Below are positions 45,806-57,012 of a stretch of 64,000 bases of DNA, one piece after another. The notes beneath the pieces are model-generated. The model did not search any database. It saw only the letters and a program-made list of their open reading frames with translations, and was not told where the DNA came from. Made by a program: the position numbers and the translations under genes. The stretch's first letter is position 1; the number at the start of each line of letters is the position of its first letter. The DNA is taken from NCBI RefSeq assembly GCF_026230105.1, contig NC_079475.1, positions 10,680,125 through 10,744,124 on the forward strand, read 5' to 3'. This DNA comes from Diorhabda sublineata (Eukaryota; Arthropoda; Insecta; Coleoptera; Chrysomelidae).

Positions 45806-45958
45806 AGTCTGATAACCTGGGCAGCACTGACTCAGAGGTGAAGAAGATATTAACGTTACACCTCCCTATTTCAGAATATGATACACTAGGATCAGATTCT
45901 GAGGGCGACGGAAGGGCTACTAGTCAGGAGATGATGTCCTTTAGTCACAGAATGAGAG
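45806..45958 (+). CDS. Dscam: Dscam exon: third cytoplasmic exon
   Basis: Acceptor ATATTTCAG; donor GTGAGT; phase 1 at both ends; 153 nt. Residues 1559-1609: ESDNLGSTDSEVKKILTLHL, PISEYDTLGSDSEGDGRATS, QEMMSFSHRMR. It is acidic and serine-rich. A second acceptor CCTCCCTATTTCAG ends at 45874 inside the exon; its use would remove exactly 69 nt and keep the frame. Skipping the whole exon would also keep the frame. Confidence 0.94.
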
Positions 45959-46439
45959 GTGAGTTGTTAATTCCCTGATTATATATGAATGAATTTTCAT
46001 TTTTGGTTACGTTTACAAGGAACATGTTTTCTAGAAAAAGAATATTCCTTATTAAACGGTAGTTCCTAATTGATTCAAAAGAAAGTTATATACTTTTTAC
46101 AGCGTAACTAACAAAATTCAGATATTAAAACATTTAAAGTTAAAAAACTCTGTAAAACTAGTGCAAAATCGGTTTTCGACAATTAGTATGTTCTTGAGAC
46201 CATCATGCAATTTAAAAAAAATATGGTTATTGACAAAATGTACACAAGGAAGCTTGGGATTCCCGAAAATAAAAGAAATGAAATCATATCCATTATGGAA
46301 AAAATACGTTTCTAAAATAACTTCTACTTCAATTTTCATCTTAGTCTAAATCATTTGGTTCCAAATTTATATTCAATTCCCATTTTTAATGTGGAAGCGA
46401 TAAAGTTTTATTCCTTCCACAATTAGTATGTCGTGCTCT
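45959..46439 (+). other. Intron 22, proximal part
   Basis: AT-rich, with overlapping random frames on both strands near 46118-46349; no support for coding. Confidence 0.5.
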
Positions 46440-47200
46440 TTCCACTATTATTATTTTCCAGCGTTGTTCAATAAGTTTGATATCCTTTTGATAAGAATCG
46501 TCAAGCCCCTCAAAATAGCCATCAACTGCCTACATCACCTCTTCATAATTGGTAAATATTTAATCACCGAGACATTTTTTCAAGTTTAAGAACAGAAAAT
46601 GATCTCAAGGGGCTAAATCTGGCAAATAGGGGAGCAATTCAAACTTCAATACATCAGTTTTGGGCATTGCAATAATGTCTGAGTTGGTGAATTATCTTGA
46701 TGATTGAATACTTTCTTCTTAGCCAAATGCATCCGTTTTTGCTTGATTTCTTCGTTCAAACGTTGCAATAAGTTCGCGTAATACTCGCCGTTAATAGTTT
46801 TTTCTTTATTAAGAAATTTAATGAAAATTATTCCGCGCGTATCCCAAAAAACTGACACCATGACCTTGCCTATAAATGGAACATTCTTTGCCTCATTTGG
46901 AGCCGGTTCTTCCTTTTCAGTCTCACTTTGAGTAGAATCTAGTTCAGCTTATATATTGGTTGAGCTAAGGCCTTTCAAATAAAAGTATTATATCACATAA
47001 CGATGACCAATTTTTTCCAAGTTCACACATTCACTGAAACGTTCACTATTGATGTCTACCAAATAAATACTAAACATCGTAACCCCTCCAAATCTGAAAC
47101 CTATGCTTCATAGATTATGTACTTTCTAATACAGTGGTATTTTCCAAGCAACTACCGCCATCTCTAGGTCAGGCTAGGTACTTCTGGGACCATCCTCGTA
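46440..47200 (-). mobile_element. Mariner relic with one terminal end preserved
   Basis: The right end (minus-strand 5' end) is TACGAGGATGGTCCCAGAAG read in reverse from 47200, a typical mariner terminus starting at TA. Downstream on the minus strand follow FWDTRGIIFIKFLNKEKTIN, EYYANLLQRLNEEIKQKRMH, NHQDNSPTQT (second-Asp block) and, after frameshifts, VDGYFEGLDDS-like and IEQRWK-like C-terminal sequence near 46480-46540. The element is internally shortened and the other terminus is not recognisable. Confidence 0.82.
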
Positions 47201-47541
47201 TCATACAGAATGTGATTTCTTTCGTATATTCATAACTATAATAGTTCCTAATAATTTTTGAATAAAATAAGTTTTTGAAGACATCAAACGTGCAATTTCG
47301 TGTACAGGGACTAGAGTAAATCTTTAAAAAGCATATATTTCAGTAATCAAAGTTAAAATTGCGGTTAAGTCTCCTGAAGATCGAGTTGAAAAACTGGAAA
47401 CATTTAATAATCTCTTTATGCCACTTATACAGAATTTTTGTACTACTAGTCTCGACGATTTGTGTTTTGAAGATACCGAAACTTTGTAATTTCATCTGTC
47501 CAACTTATTCGTATCACAAGTTCTATGATTAACTGTTTCAG
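47201..47541 (+). other. Intron 22, distal part
   Basis: 341 bp of intron with no feature. It contains sense-like sequence around 47350-47490 without splice sites in phase. Confidence 0.45.
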
Positions 47542-47710
47542 GGGGCGCAGAAGGCTCTTCTTCGTCGTCGGAAGCTTCTCCACCTTCGGGCAGTGTCGGA
47601 AGGAAGCCTTACCAAACTCGCAAAGGAAAAGCTAAGGCTACACCAGTCAACAAACGTCATGTTAGGAGTAGTAGTGGATATTCAAGCCATAACGAAGAAA
47701 CAACTTTCAG
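47542..47710 (+). CDS. Dscam: Dscam exon: fourth cytoplasmic exon
   Basis: Acceptor AACTGTTTCAG; donor GTAAAT; enters in phase 1 and leaves in phase 2; 169 nt. Residues 1610-1665: GGAEGSSSSSEASPPSGSVG, a basic stretch RKPYQTRKGKAKATPVNKRH, then VRSSSGYSSHNEETTF. It is low-complexity serine-rich followed by a Lys/Arg cluster. Phase matches both neighbours exactly. Confidence 0.92.
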
Positions 47711-48139
47711 GTAAATCTTAAAAACGTTACACCACATCTTCCACTATATTAATTTCGACTATAACTGCACTACAAGAGACTATATCGAAATTAGAATAGG
47801 ATTTGCTTTTCAAAGCGATATCTGGAATTGTGAGTAGATACTTTGAACATCGAATAAAACATGGTTTACATGCAAGTGTTATGTGACTTTAAAGCAATTA
47901 TTATAAATATTTCGAATTTTCTCTTTAGTCCATCGTTTCAATCTGTCAAAATTATAGTTTCCATTAAAAAAAATTATGAAGAACTCACAGTCTTTGCTAA
48001 TAATCTTTATTTTATATTTAAATATGAAAATTATTCCTGATATCTAAATGTAAGGAATGTTTGAAGAAAGGAGAAGTAATTAGTAAGTACTTTCTGATCC
48101 TGATGGGAAATGCTTCTTTCAAAATTATTTTAATAAAAA

Positions 48140-49160
48140 ATAACTTCGTTATTTCGAGTATTATAAAGGGTAGAACGTGCATATTGCATCATCTTTTTCA
48201 CGAGGTAAACAGTGCGTGGGCGGTGGTAGCCTAGCGTGATTAGATAGTTGCCCTCGTGGAGTTTTAGTAGCCATGAGTCACTTCGACGGAAAGCGTCGCA
48301 TGTTTTACGAGAACGGTCGTTCATACATCTTGACAAGGCGGCTGTGTCGTTTAGACTATGGATTAATGAAGTTCTGAGTGGAAATTTATTAAGAATAAGC
48401 CTTTTGAAGAGATCGGTTTCACGTTTAAACCACCAGCAAAAGATAGTCCAAGAACGTCTAGGACCACAGACAATATTGATAGGGTGAAGGAGTCAGTACG
48501 AGAAAATCCGCATGTGTCTACTCGGCGGCTTTAAACTTGTAGTGACGAAGTTTACAGCAAATTTGGAATTTGGATCTTACACTGCATCCTTATAAGCTCC
48601 AGTTATCACAGAAATTAAAAGATATTGACTTTGTGCAAGGTTGGAGTTTGCTAAAGAAATGCTTAGTCGGTTTTTCACTTTTGACAACATCCTCTTTCCA
48701 CATGAGGCTCATTTTCATTTAAATGGGTTCGTAAAACGACAAAATTGTCGTTATTGGACAGAAAAAAATCCAAAAATTGAAAAAAAAACCACTGCATAGT
48801 CCGAAAGTAACGGTATGGGCAGTAATCTCAAGCAAAGGAATTATTGCCCCTTTCTTCTTTGAAGATTCACGAGGATGAAACATCACCGTTAACACCGACC
48901 ACTATGTTGCGATGTTAGAGGGATATTTGACTACAGAACTTGCGAGATCAAGAATAGTAAATACGAGAACTTGGTTCCAACAAAACGGAGCGATCTGTCA
49001 CACATCGAATGACTCTATGGCGGTTTTGAGTCAGATGTTTCCTGCAAGACTAATTTCCAAAAGATATGATATCCCTCGGCCCCCACGTAGCCCTGATTTG
49101 ACGGGGATACCTCAAACATAAAGTCTACATGAACAAGTCTATACTTAATAAATGCACAAT
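48140..49160 (+). mobile_element. DD41D-type mariner relic
   Basis: On the + strand broken frames give MSHFDGKRRMF-like start, HPYKLQLSQKLKDIDF, then a block corresponding to DEAHFHLNGFVNKQNCRYW around 48700-48760. They continue SPKVTVWAVISSKGIIAPFF, TVNTDHYVAMLEGYLT, TWFQQNGAICHTSNDSM and PARLISKRYDIPRPPRSPDL. The second catalytic Asp is Asn (QQNG), and the third Asp is lost by a small deletion just after SPDLT (49101). Frameshifts are frequent. It occupies most of the last intron of the gene. Confidence 0.85.
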
Positions 49161-49500
49161 CTATTGCGAAATATTGAAAAGATATTGAATTCTCCTATCA
49201 TGCATTCAAGAATTTCTTTATGAAACTAAATAAACTAAATAATCTTCTACTTATAACAGATAAAATCACTGAATAAAGATTCCACGGCGTAGGTATATGA
49301 TTAGAAAAAAACCATTTGATTTAATTGAACTAAATTAAATACATATTTTGTAATCTTTTTCAACTTTTTCAGACAATATCAGCAAAAATATTAACGAATA
49401 TTTCTATGTACCTACTAATAATATAGCAGACTAATTAAATTTCGTTTCAATTTGAACAATGGTTTTTTCCTATGTATGTATTGATCACGAGTTTTTTCAG

Positions 49501-49660
49501 TATTTCTCATGCTCCAAGTTTCAACGAACGCATACATCCACCCTCGAGATTTTCAGATTTAACAGCAAGAAATTTGAGTGAATCTGAATACGAAAAAGGT
49601 AAAAAACCGCTACGAGGTATGACCAAATTGAGCAGAGAGGCGTTTCAGATAAATGTATGA
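49501..49660 (+). CDS. Dscam: Dscam exon: last coding exon and stop
   Basis: Acceptor GAGTTTTTTCAG; joins in phase 2 to the previous exon and reads SISHAPSFNERIHPPSRFSD, LTARNLSESEYEKGKKPLRG, MTKLSREAFQINV, then TGA at 49658-49660 (residues 1666-1718). The final residues QINV fit a class II PDZ ligand (hydrophobic-X-hydrophobic at the C-terminus). A weak donor GTAAAA at 49599, after ESEYEKG's first base, could instead splice to a further exon, but none fitting was found downstream. Confidence 0.85.
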
Positions 49661-49910
49661 AACATTTTTGAAATTATCAACATCATAACAAAACTATTTA
49701 TGATTAGGATAATGTTTGAGGTACAAGCTAAAACAGAGTCGTTATTATTATTAATTGACTTTCCAAGTTAACTCTTTTCTCATAAATTCCTCAAGTATTT
49801 CACAATATTCTTAAATCTGATTATGTTAATTTGTGTCTTACAGCAATTTCTATCTATTTCAATACACTAGTATCATTTATTAAAATAAATATATTGTAAA
49901 TTGATTTGTA
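49661..49910 (+). other. Probable 3' UTR with poly(A) signal
   Basis: AT-rich sequence after the stop. AATAAA occurs at 49884-49889, about 225 bp downstream, and is the first clear polyadenylation signal. The actual cleavage site is inferred. Confidence 0.5.
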
Positions 49911-50299
49911 CTAATAGCTCAGGCACGTTCACCTGTTACCTCATTTTTATGACAGTTGCTCTAAATGTTTCCTCCTCTATTATTTCTTGATTCCCATTTC
50001 TCTTTTCTGGAAAAAGCTGATTCAATATAACCAAGTTGTATACGGGAAGTCTAAACTAAAATATGGACCCCAATAGTTCAAATTATGCTAAAAAGCATTT
50101 TTTTAAATTTAAATCTCGTAATATTTGGAAATACAAATTTGAGTTGGATTCCCCTTTTATAGTTCAACTTATTTCCAATATTAATTCCTAATACAGAGGT
50201 TCCAGCCAATACAATTGATAACATTTGTTAACTTGAATAGTATTCTATTCAATTCAAGATTGTATCTAATACTGGGAAAACGTCAGATTAGTTTCAGTA

Positions 50300-50490
50300 T
50301 ATGAGAACGGAGTCACAAATAAATGCCAAAATTATAGAGGCACTATACTACTACAAGGAAATGATTATAAACTAGGATACAAAAATAAATTGAGCGAAGC
50401 TGTAACAAGTCAATGCCTCAAAAAACGGAATATGGAATAAACACGAGTTCTTGAAGAATAGACACTCATATAATCACAGAATACGAAATA
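50300..50490 (+). mobile_element. LINE RT N-terminal palm scrap
   Basis: The + strand gives ENGVTNKCQNYRGTILLQGN, DYKLGYKNKLSEAVTSQC. It corresponds to the RT block KKGDKTKCENYRGISLL..AYKIxAxILxxRL of non-LTR retrotransposons. Stops follow. Purine-rich sequence to about 50700 may be more of the same element. Confidence 0.6.
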
Positions 50491-50699
50491 ATACACACAG
50501 AAAGAATGTAGGAAAATAGAAGAAACGAAGCTAGACGTGCTTCCAGATATAAGAAGCAAGAAAAGGAAAAAAAATAGAAAGGAATAACAAAAAAATATGG
50601 CATGAAGAAGTTAGATAGCTACAGGAAAAATAAATGTTGAAATGAATGAGATAATACTGAAAACAATACAAAAAAGAGAATATAAGATAGTTTGGAAAA

Positions 50700-51900
50700 G
50701 TGATACTACGTCATATCTAGACTTCAGACACGTCTTACCACCAACTATCAAGGTTAGAAAAGCCTTAGTAAGTAAATAGGTTAATAAGAAGTGTTGTTAA
50801 CGTTAAAAGTTCAATTCCCTAAGATATTTCCTTCCTAAAGATCCGTAATTCGGTCCATTTTCGTAGATCTAAAACGCGTCTAAGACTTTTTTGCTTTTCT
50901 TTATCCACCGTTTGGTACCATCAATAATTTCAGAAATTTTTAATGACAACATTGGATATGGAATATTCTGTGCAACGCTATTTTTTGTAATAAATAAATG
51001 AAAAGGTATAGAGTAAAAATAATTGTATAAGTTTTTTGTTTACCACAAAGTTTTCAGAGCGATTTGTGGAGAATAAAATTTTCTAGAAAACATAAAAAAA
51101 ATTTAATATTCTATTCGCTAAACAGGGAAAACTATTTGAAATTCTGTTTTCATCAAGGCAGACGATACTTAGGTAGAGGAAACACAAAAGCTCTTAGTAA
51201 ACCCCCACTATATTTGTAAAAAACTTACTTACCTATTATTGTCAGCAGTTAATGCAAAATGTTCAGTCCATCATCATTTTATATGAACAATAACGTAAGA
51301 TGAAAGAGTTCAAACATCTATTTCATTATAAATTACCATATTTTTATTATAAAAGATTTCTCAAAATTTTGACGCAAACAATAACTCATAAAAAGTGAAA
51401 AATATTGTTTACATGCAAAAATAAGACATCATGGACTTATTTGCAAAGAGTTAACTTGTTTTCCAAAAAAACTTATTTCTGTGAACAATCAAAATGTACT
51501 TTCAATCATACTATAATCCATAGTCTCAATATTTTGAAAAAAAAATTATTTAGGCACATTTCGAACCCTAATGTTTAAAGAAACTATGGAATGAATTTTT
51601 TGAGCCTTTTCTATTCCACTAAATAATTTTTTAATCTGAAGTTGCTGCTATTTTATCGATTTTCACTATTAAACGGCTTTTATATTATATATATATTATA
51701 GTTTCGAAATTTTTTTGATAATTCAAGGCGTTGAATCTGAACTATTCATTCATTGACAATAAAATAGATGCAATATAATCAATTAAAAATTAAACACGAG
51801 AATGTTGAATTTCCAGAAATTGTGTGGTTGCACTCCGTTCGCAAGCCAACTCCAATTCCAATCACACCATATGCACATTACCAGAACTCAAGGCTTTCCA
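50700..51900 (+). other. Intergenic, no recognisable content
   Basis: AT-rich sequence; no open frame with any similarity I know. Confidence 0.5.
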
Positions 51901-51909
51901 TTTCTTCGA

Positions 51910-52545
51910 TCATTGCACTACTAGGGATAGCAATTCTTTCCAAAAATACCGATTTTCAAATCGATTTGAATCGTAGCCTGATGAATCGATTCATAAGAAA
52001 ATCGAGGCCTAAAAGATCGATTCTCTTATGTCGAAGTTTGTATTTACAATGTAAATATGAAAAACAAGAAAGATATCATAATAAACAATCTCTGGGAGCT
52101 CTAATTAGTGGAATCTGGGATTTTTCAGTTCAGGGAATTCGATAATAGGAAGTGTATTGGGATCCGAGCGGTTCTGCTCATCACTTGCGATGTTGGTGGT
52201 AATTGAGCAAAGGCATCCACGAGAAACATATAATAAAGAAACATCTGGCTGCGATAATGATTAAATTCTTCGCTTAAGCACTTTCCAGTTCAAGTATATT
52301 ACATGTAGAGAGTTGCTTTTTCTTAAGTAGTTTTTGAGTAATGAACCCTTCCACCGGCAACACCGTAATATTACGTGTTCAACTAATTGTAAATAATTTT
52401 ATGGTTTTTACCAAACCAGAAAAAATTGCATGTGGATTTAGTACAACATATCGATATAAAAAAAATCGATTTATTCGGTCCGAGGAATAGATTCTTCGAT
52501 TAATCGATTTCAGATCGCCATGTCTGTTCACCACGCTATGACCAT
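51910..52545. mobile_element. Possible hAT-type relic with ATCGAT subterminal repeats
   Basis: Both ends of this block are rich in ATCGAT/AATCGATT words (51950-52030 and 52440-52520), the style seen at the ends of the element at 39643-40687. The left edge reads AGGGATAGCAATT. A short + strand stretch (about 52180-52270) recalls the BED-finger tail SNLxKHLxxKH, but it is broken. I see no convincing target duplication, so the borders are approximate. Confidence 0.35.
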
Positions 52546-52699
52546 GGTCGTTTGCTTTTAATTTTATCATAATTCCATTGTTCACTATTTCACTGGTTTT
52601 CATTTCTTAGATTTCGATACGGATTTAGAAGTTAATGTTTGGGCAGCAACTTTAGGTAACAAATTAATAGATTATCACATTTTACCTGGAACTTTTAAT

Positions 52700-52995
52700 G
52701 ATTATATGTTCCTGTTTTTTTTTTAAACAATCACTAATTCGAGATATTAGAAGATTTAATGTTAAACGAACGAGCGAAGATCTCTATTTGTATGCACAAT
52801 GGAGGTTTGATAGAAGGTGTCGTAATTGGTTGAGTAATCATTTTCCGAATCGATGGATTGGTAGAGGTGTAGAAGCTCCGATTCATTGGCCTCCTCGGTT
52901 ACGCGATTTGAATCCCTTGGATTACAGAGTTTGGTCGTATCTTAAGGAAAAACTTTATGCTACAAGGGTGAATTCACCTCTTTAGAGAAAAGGAT
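52700..52995 (+). mobile_element. DD41D-type transposase fragment
   Basis: The + strand frame 52698-52985 reads NWLSNHFPNRWIGRGVEAPI, then HWPPRLRDLNPLDYRVWSYL and KEKLYATRVNSPL. It matches the third-Asp block WIGRGG..(x)WPPRSPDLNPLDYFxWGYLK of the same group as 5550-7546. Ser-Pro is mutated to Leu-Arg, but the catalytic Asp in NPLD is kept. The upstream blocks are missing or unrecognisable. Confidence 0.8.
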
Positions 52996-53740
52996 AAACA
53001 ATATCAATACAACGTTGCCAATAGTTGCGGCAAAATCGTAAAAAATGTTTATAATTTTTTCTTCTTCAACGCTCTTTATCTTGATTACGAAAATTTTTTA
53101 CTGAGAAAACCCCAATTATCTTTCGTTTTTCTATCTACTCTACAGGCGGGATCACCTTTTTTGAAACACTCTGTATACTGTGAATCTTGTAATGGACAAA
53201 TACTGTTGAGTTGAAAAAACTGATATTTGAATCGTACATTTTGATTGTGCTAACAAATCAATATCTACTGATAATCTAGGTCTGAAAAAAAATCTAACAC
53301 AAATCACAATTCTATCATGTATCAACTAACATCTACTGTTAAAAGTCACATGTCTAAATGTCAAGACTGACTAATTAGCACTTTTATAATTGATAAACCC
53401 AATATTGTATAATTGTAAGGAATTCATACTGAAACATATCTATCTCCATCGATGATATTTCAAGAAAAACGAATTAGTGTTAAAGAAAATTTCCAATATT
53501 CGACCTAATATTTTTCCATTTTTTCATAGGAGTTTTGAACAAAACAACATTTTAAAATGTTGAAAAATATTGATAAATAGAAAAACAAAACTTTTTAATT
53601 AGTTATAAAACAGATTTTAACTTCTGTTGTAAATGTAATGAATCAATTCTCAGAACTAATTAAAAAAAGAACTTCGCAATTAACAATCCTAATTTATATC
53701 TCTCTTTATGAAATATTAATATGTCACGATTAAGTGACTA
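52996..53740 (+). other. Intergenic, no recognisable content
   Basis: AT-rich sequence without features that I can support. Confidence 0.5.
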
Positions 53741-54480
53741 ATTGGAAGAAGGCATACTCAGTATCACATACCATTCTTCTTCTGTAGACGTCTGTCCGAG
53801 CCATCTGCGCAACTCTTTCAGCCATGAGCCTTCGATCTTCCCTTCTATTATCAGGCGGAGAATCTCATATCGCACTGTAACTTTCTCTCCTTGATCGTCG
53901 TGAGAAGTTCTTTATGTTTACTATTTGCTGCAGGACCTCTATGTTTGTCTTATGTTCCGTCCAAGATATCCGAAGCATTCGCTTGTATGCGTACATTTCG
54001 AACGCATCAATTTTCTTCTCGGAGGCCGCATCCATGGTCCAACTTTCGCATCTGTACAGTATAATCGGAAAGATGTAACAGCAAAGCACTCTGGTCCGGA
54101 GTTCCAGGCTGAGGTTTGCCAGAAGTGTCCTCATGTTTTCCGCGGTTACTCAATTCTTGATCTGATTTCGAGTTTTGTATCGCATTGCTGATTGACGAGC
54201 GTGCCCAGGTATCTTAGAGATCCCTCCATGGAGTCTTAGGGTGGCGTTTCTTTGTATTTTTGAGAATACCAATAGCTTGATCTTGGAGATATTGATATAT
54301 AGGCCGATTTTCTCGCTATATTCTATAATAACGTCCATAAGAGATTGAAATTCAAGTAGGCTACTGGCCACTACCACAGTAACATCTGCGTAACGAAGAT
54401 TGTTTATAATGTTTCCATCGATCTTTATGCCTGCAGTTGTAGTCTCGAGGGCTATATGTCTTTAATATCTAAAAGTATCT
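53741..54480 (-). mobile_element. LINE (endonuclease/RT type) 3' end with stop
   Basis: Read leftward the frames give GIKIDGNIINNLRYADVTVV, VASSLLEFQSLMDVIIEYSE, KIGLYINISKIKLLVFSKIQ (RT palm and thumb), then LRTRVLCCYIFPIILYRCES and RMLRISWTEHKTNIEVLQQI. After one frameshift they read YEILRLIIEGKIEG, SWLKELRRWLGQTSTEEEW and a stop near 53741. The catalytic YADD box reads YADV, so the second metal-binding Asp is lost. The C-terminal end is complete, typical of a 5'-truncated LINE. Confidence 0.85.
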
Positions 54481-54800
54481 TTGTTCAGATCGGATAACAG
54501 CAAGAATATCGACCTTCGCACTTCACTATAGTCGCTCATATTTAACTGATTGGATAGCATTGGGATGAGATGACCTCTCACTATATTTGGCACTAACGCA
54601 TTTAATGACTTCTTTGATGGATCCTAGGGGGATGTCATGGTGAATTACTTCGTTAGAGACACCTTAGTACTTTACTTTGGAACCTATGGTACCCCATAGT
54701 TGTTAGCACAATATTGTTTATTATGTTTCCATTGATCTTTATGCCTGCATTTGTAGTTTCGAGGGCTTCGCTGAATACTGCTTCAGAGTAGTACTCAGTA
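54481..54800 (-). mobile_element. Duplicated or rearranged piece of the same LINE
   Basis: 54705-54770 repeats 54395-54460: both contain TTTATTATGTTTCC or TTTATAATGTTTCC, GATCTTTATGCCTGCA and TTGTAGT(T/C)TCGAGGGCT, encoding GIKI(D/N)GNIINN on the minus strand. The sequence between them is not recognisable as LINE. The arrangement suggests a local duplication or two overlapping insertions. Confidence 0.6.
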
Positions 54801-56030
54801 CTGTTTAACCTCTACAATCTGTATTGGTCCAGTTATATTAGAGGTTTTATATGGAATTGAGGCTCAATGAGTATTTACCGTGACACGCCGAATTTTAAAT
54901 CATCGATGTTGCCCAGAAAAGAGACTTGAATTAACAAGTTTTGTCTGTTGGGTAGGGCAAAATATCAATATCAACACAACGGCATGTGAAACAACTTAAA
55001 CTTCAGTATATAGGTATTTCATGAACACATACGGCTTCATAATCATTGTCGTCTTCTCCATCACAGGCAGCTCATCTCTTAAAAAACGTAGAGTCTCTTG
55101 AACAATCTTTATTTAGATTATTTTGGTTGATATATAAAATGAAAATTTTTGAAAAGAAAATTCTAAGAAATGGTTCATTGCGATGAAAATCTTAATATTA
55201 TTCAGCATAGAACCTAAAATAATCATTGTAACGTTTCGATATACACTAACATGCAGCGAAAACATTTGAACCAAATATTTTTAATTGAATTATGTATTGA
55301 ACCACTTTTTAGCAGTAATTCATTAACCTGGTCGATTTGTCCACCAGCCACTTAATACCTAGTCTATCAAAAACTTTTGAGTTTTGTTATAATTATTAGA
55401 GTTCAATGAAATTTTCCTTGATCGCGATGTTTTCTAATTATTTACTCACTGTTATATACACATAGTTGCTCTCTATGGAAACACCCATAGAACACATTCT
55501 AATCCATCCTCACAGAGAAAAAATAGATTGAAATGGATTTAAAAGACTTCAATGTCACATTCAATAGAAGAAATGAGGCGATTACAACAGTTTGTTGTTG
55601 ATAAAAAAGCCTGTTTGGTTTGTAAATATTTTTGTGTCTTCGCCGCCTGGTGATTATATCAAAATTAAGCTTTTTTGAGACTTTGAGGCTATTTTTTCCC
55701 TTTATCAGATAAAATTATTTGAAAAACCTCATCTTACCATTGAATAGAACAAAAATACCATGGCAGGAGATAATGTTTAGGCGGGTATTAATTTACTGGA
55801 CTGTGTCAAATATAAACGAAATGTTCAAGTTATAACTGCTAATGGTTCAAAATATATAATTAATTAATCATATAAATACGTTGTTTTTCGAAATAGTTAC
55901 ACTCAGACTGTAAAGCTTCCATGTATATTTCTTTGAGAGTAATGTATCTGTAATATTTTGATGTAAAAAGGCGCACTGAATAAAATATCTGTTATAAAAA
56001 TAAATATTCTTTGAAGATTTAGTTGATAAA
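54801..56030 (+). other. Intergenic, no recognisable content
   Basis: AT-rich sequence; no open frame of note, no tandem repeat visible. Confidence 0.5.
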
Positions 56031-56034
56031 TAAC

Positions 56035-57012
56035 ACATCACTCAATAAGTCGTGTAACTAACTAATAAAAACACATTTTTGCCAAAAAATCGATTCCAAT
56101 GCTTCTCTAACTTCTCGATGCCGTGCATGTAGAAGGATTTATCTTTTGCCTCGAAATAGGCTTCAGTTTCGGCAATTGCTTCTTCAGCTTCATTTGCAGT
56201 GCAATTCATTCAATTTAACCATCGTTGTCATCGACTTGTAAATCAGTGCATTGTCTTGGTGAAACAGTAGTCATTTCTTCGACATATGAGGCCTTTATTT
56301 CTGCATTCAAACGATCCAAAAACTCGATGAACAATATTTCATGGGCATCCCAAAATACTGTAGCCATAACGTTCCCAGCTCACTGTTGTGCCTTTGGACC
56401 TTTCGGACGTGGTTCACCGGCTGCAGTCCGTCAGATGGTAATCATTTTGATTCCGATGTGATGTGATAGATCCATGTTTCATCCATCATCATGTATCGAC
56501 GCAAAAAATCTGATTTATTGTGTGTAAACATGACTGTAACATCAATACGTTTTTGTTTTTGATCGACTGTAAATAAACGTGACACACATTTTGAAAAAAT
56601 CTTCCTCGTGGTCAAATGTTTCTGCATAATTGTAAAGACAATTTCAATTTACGATTAGATGTATCCAATTTGTGGACTTTTTTATATTTTCCGTAGTAAC
56701 CACCACGTAAATTCAGCAAATCAATAAAAAATGGTTCTTTTCGATGGAACAAAGTCCGGATAACACTTTTGAAGCCATTGCTGAGTTTGTACAGTATTTT
56801 TTTTTCATCAAGAAGTAATGACAAATCAACAATCCATTATTTTGGAAATAACAAAAGTAGCTTCACTTAAATGGTTTTCAATTTTTTCTGATCAATCGAA
56901 ATGTCATGAAATTTTACACACAGACTTCTGAAAACTGATACTTCATAAACGTCAGATGGATTTGATAATGGCAGCGCCATCTGTGTGTCAGTCACACGAC
57001 TTATTGAGTGAT
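56035..57012 (-). mobile_element. Mariner element with both terminal repeats, decayed transposase
   Basis: The left end CATCACTCAATAAGTCGTGT and the inverted right end (read back from about 57012) are near-perfect terminal repeats. On the minus strand the transposase is readable in pieces: RKIFSKCVSRLFTVDQKQKR, NKSDFLRRYMMMDETWIYHI (first catalytic Asp in MDETW), then a block equivalent to SAGKVMASVFWDAH around 56340-56400 and a C-terminal EAYFEAKDKSF-like sequence near 56130-56190. Frameshifts and internal deletions are present; about 980 bp remain of an expected 1.3 kb. Confidence 0.87.

Larger units (their letters stand above)
1343..49660 (+). other. Dscam: Dscam-family cell-adhesion receptor gene, 24 exons, 5' part outside window
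   Basis: Conceptual splicing of 24 exons gives 1718 residues plus a stop with every junction phase consistent (5159 nt in total, of which the first 2 nt complete a codon begun upstream). Residue numbers in this annotation count from the first whole codon at 1345. Domain order is Ig3-4-5-6-7-8-9, FN1-4, Ig10, FN5-6, one membrane helix (about 1405-1425) and a tail of about 293 residues. This is the Dscam order with Ig1, Ig2 and the signal peptide missing upstream. Dscam proteins are type I membrane receptors that bind homophilically and act in axon guidance, tiling and self-avoidance. The cytoplasmic segments around VEDICPYATFQL, the tyrosine-rich YSGNVYSGPYHS stretch and the RLRDPHSESQ segment resemble Dscam tails as I know them. 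Most junctions between domains are phase 1. No alternative Ig7 exon array is visible, so it is a non-hypervariable paralogue (Dscam2/3/4-like); which one is not resolved. Confidence 0.93.

Noticed and set aside
45838..45874. Possible 37-bp mini-intron (GTGAAG...TTTCAG) within the third cytoplasmic exon
   Set aside because: Too short for an insect intron, and its removal would break the frame. The acceptor alone, however, is worth testing.
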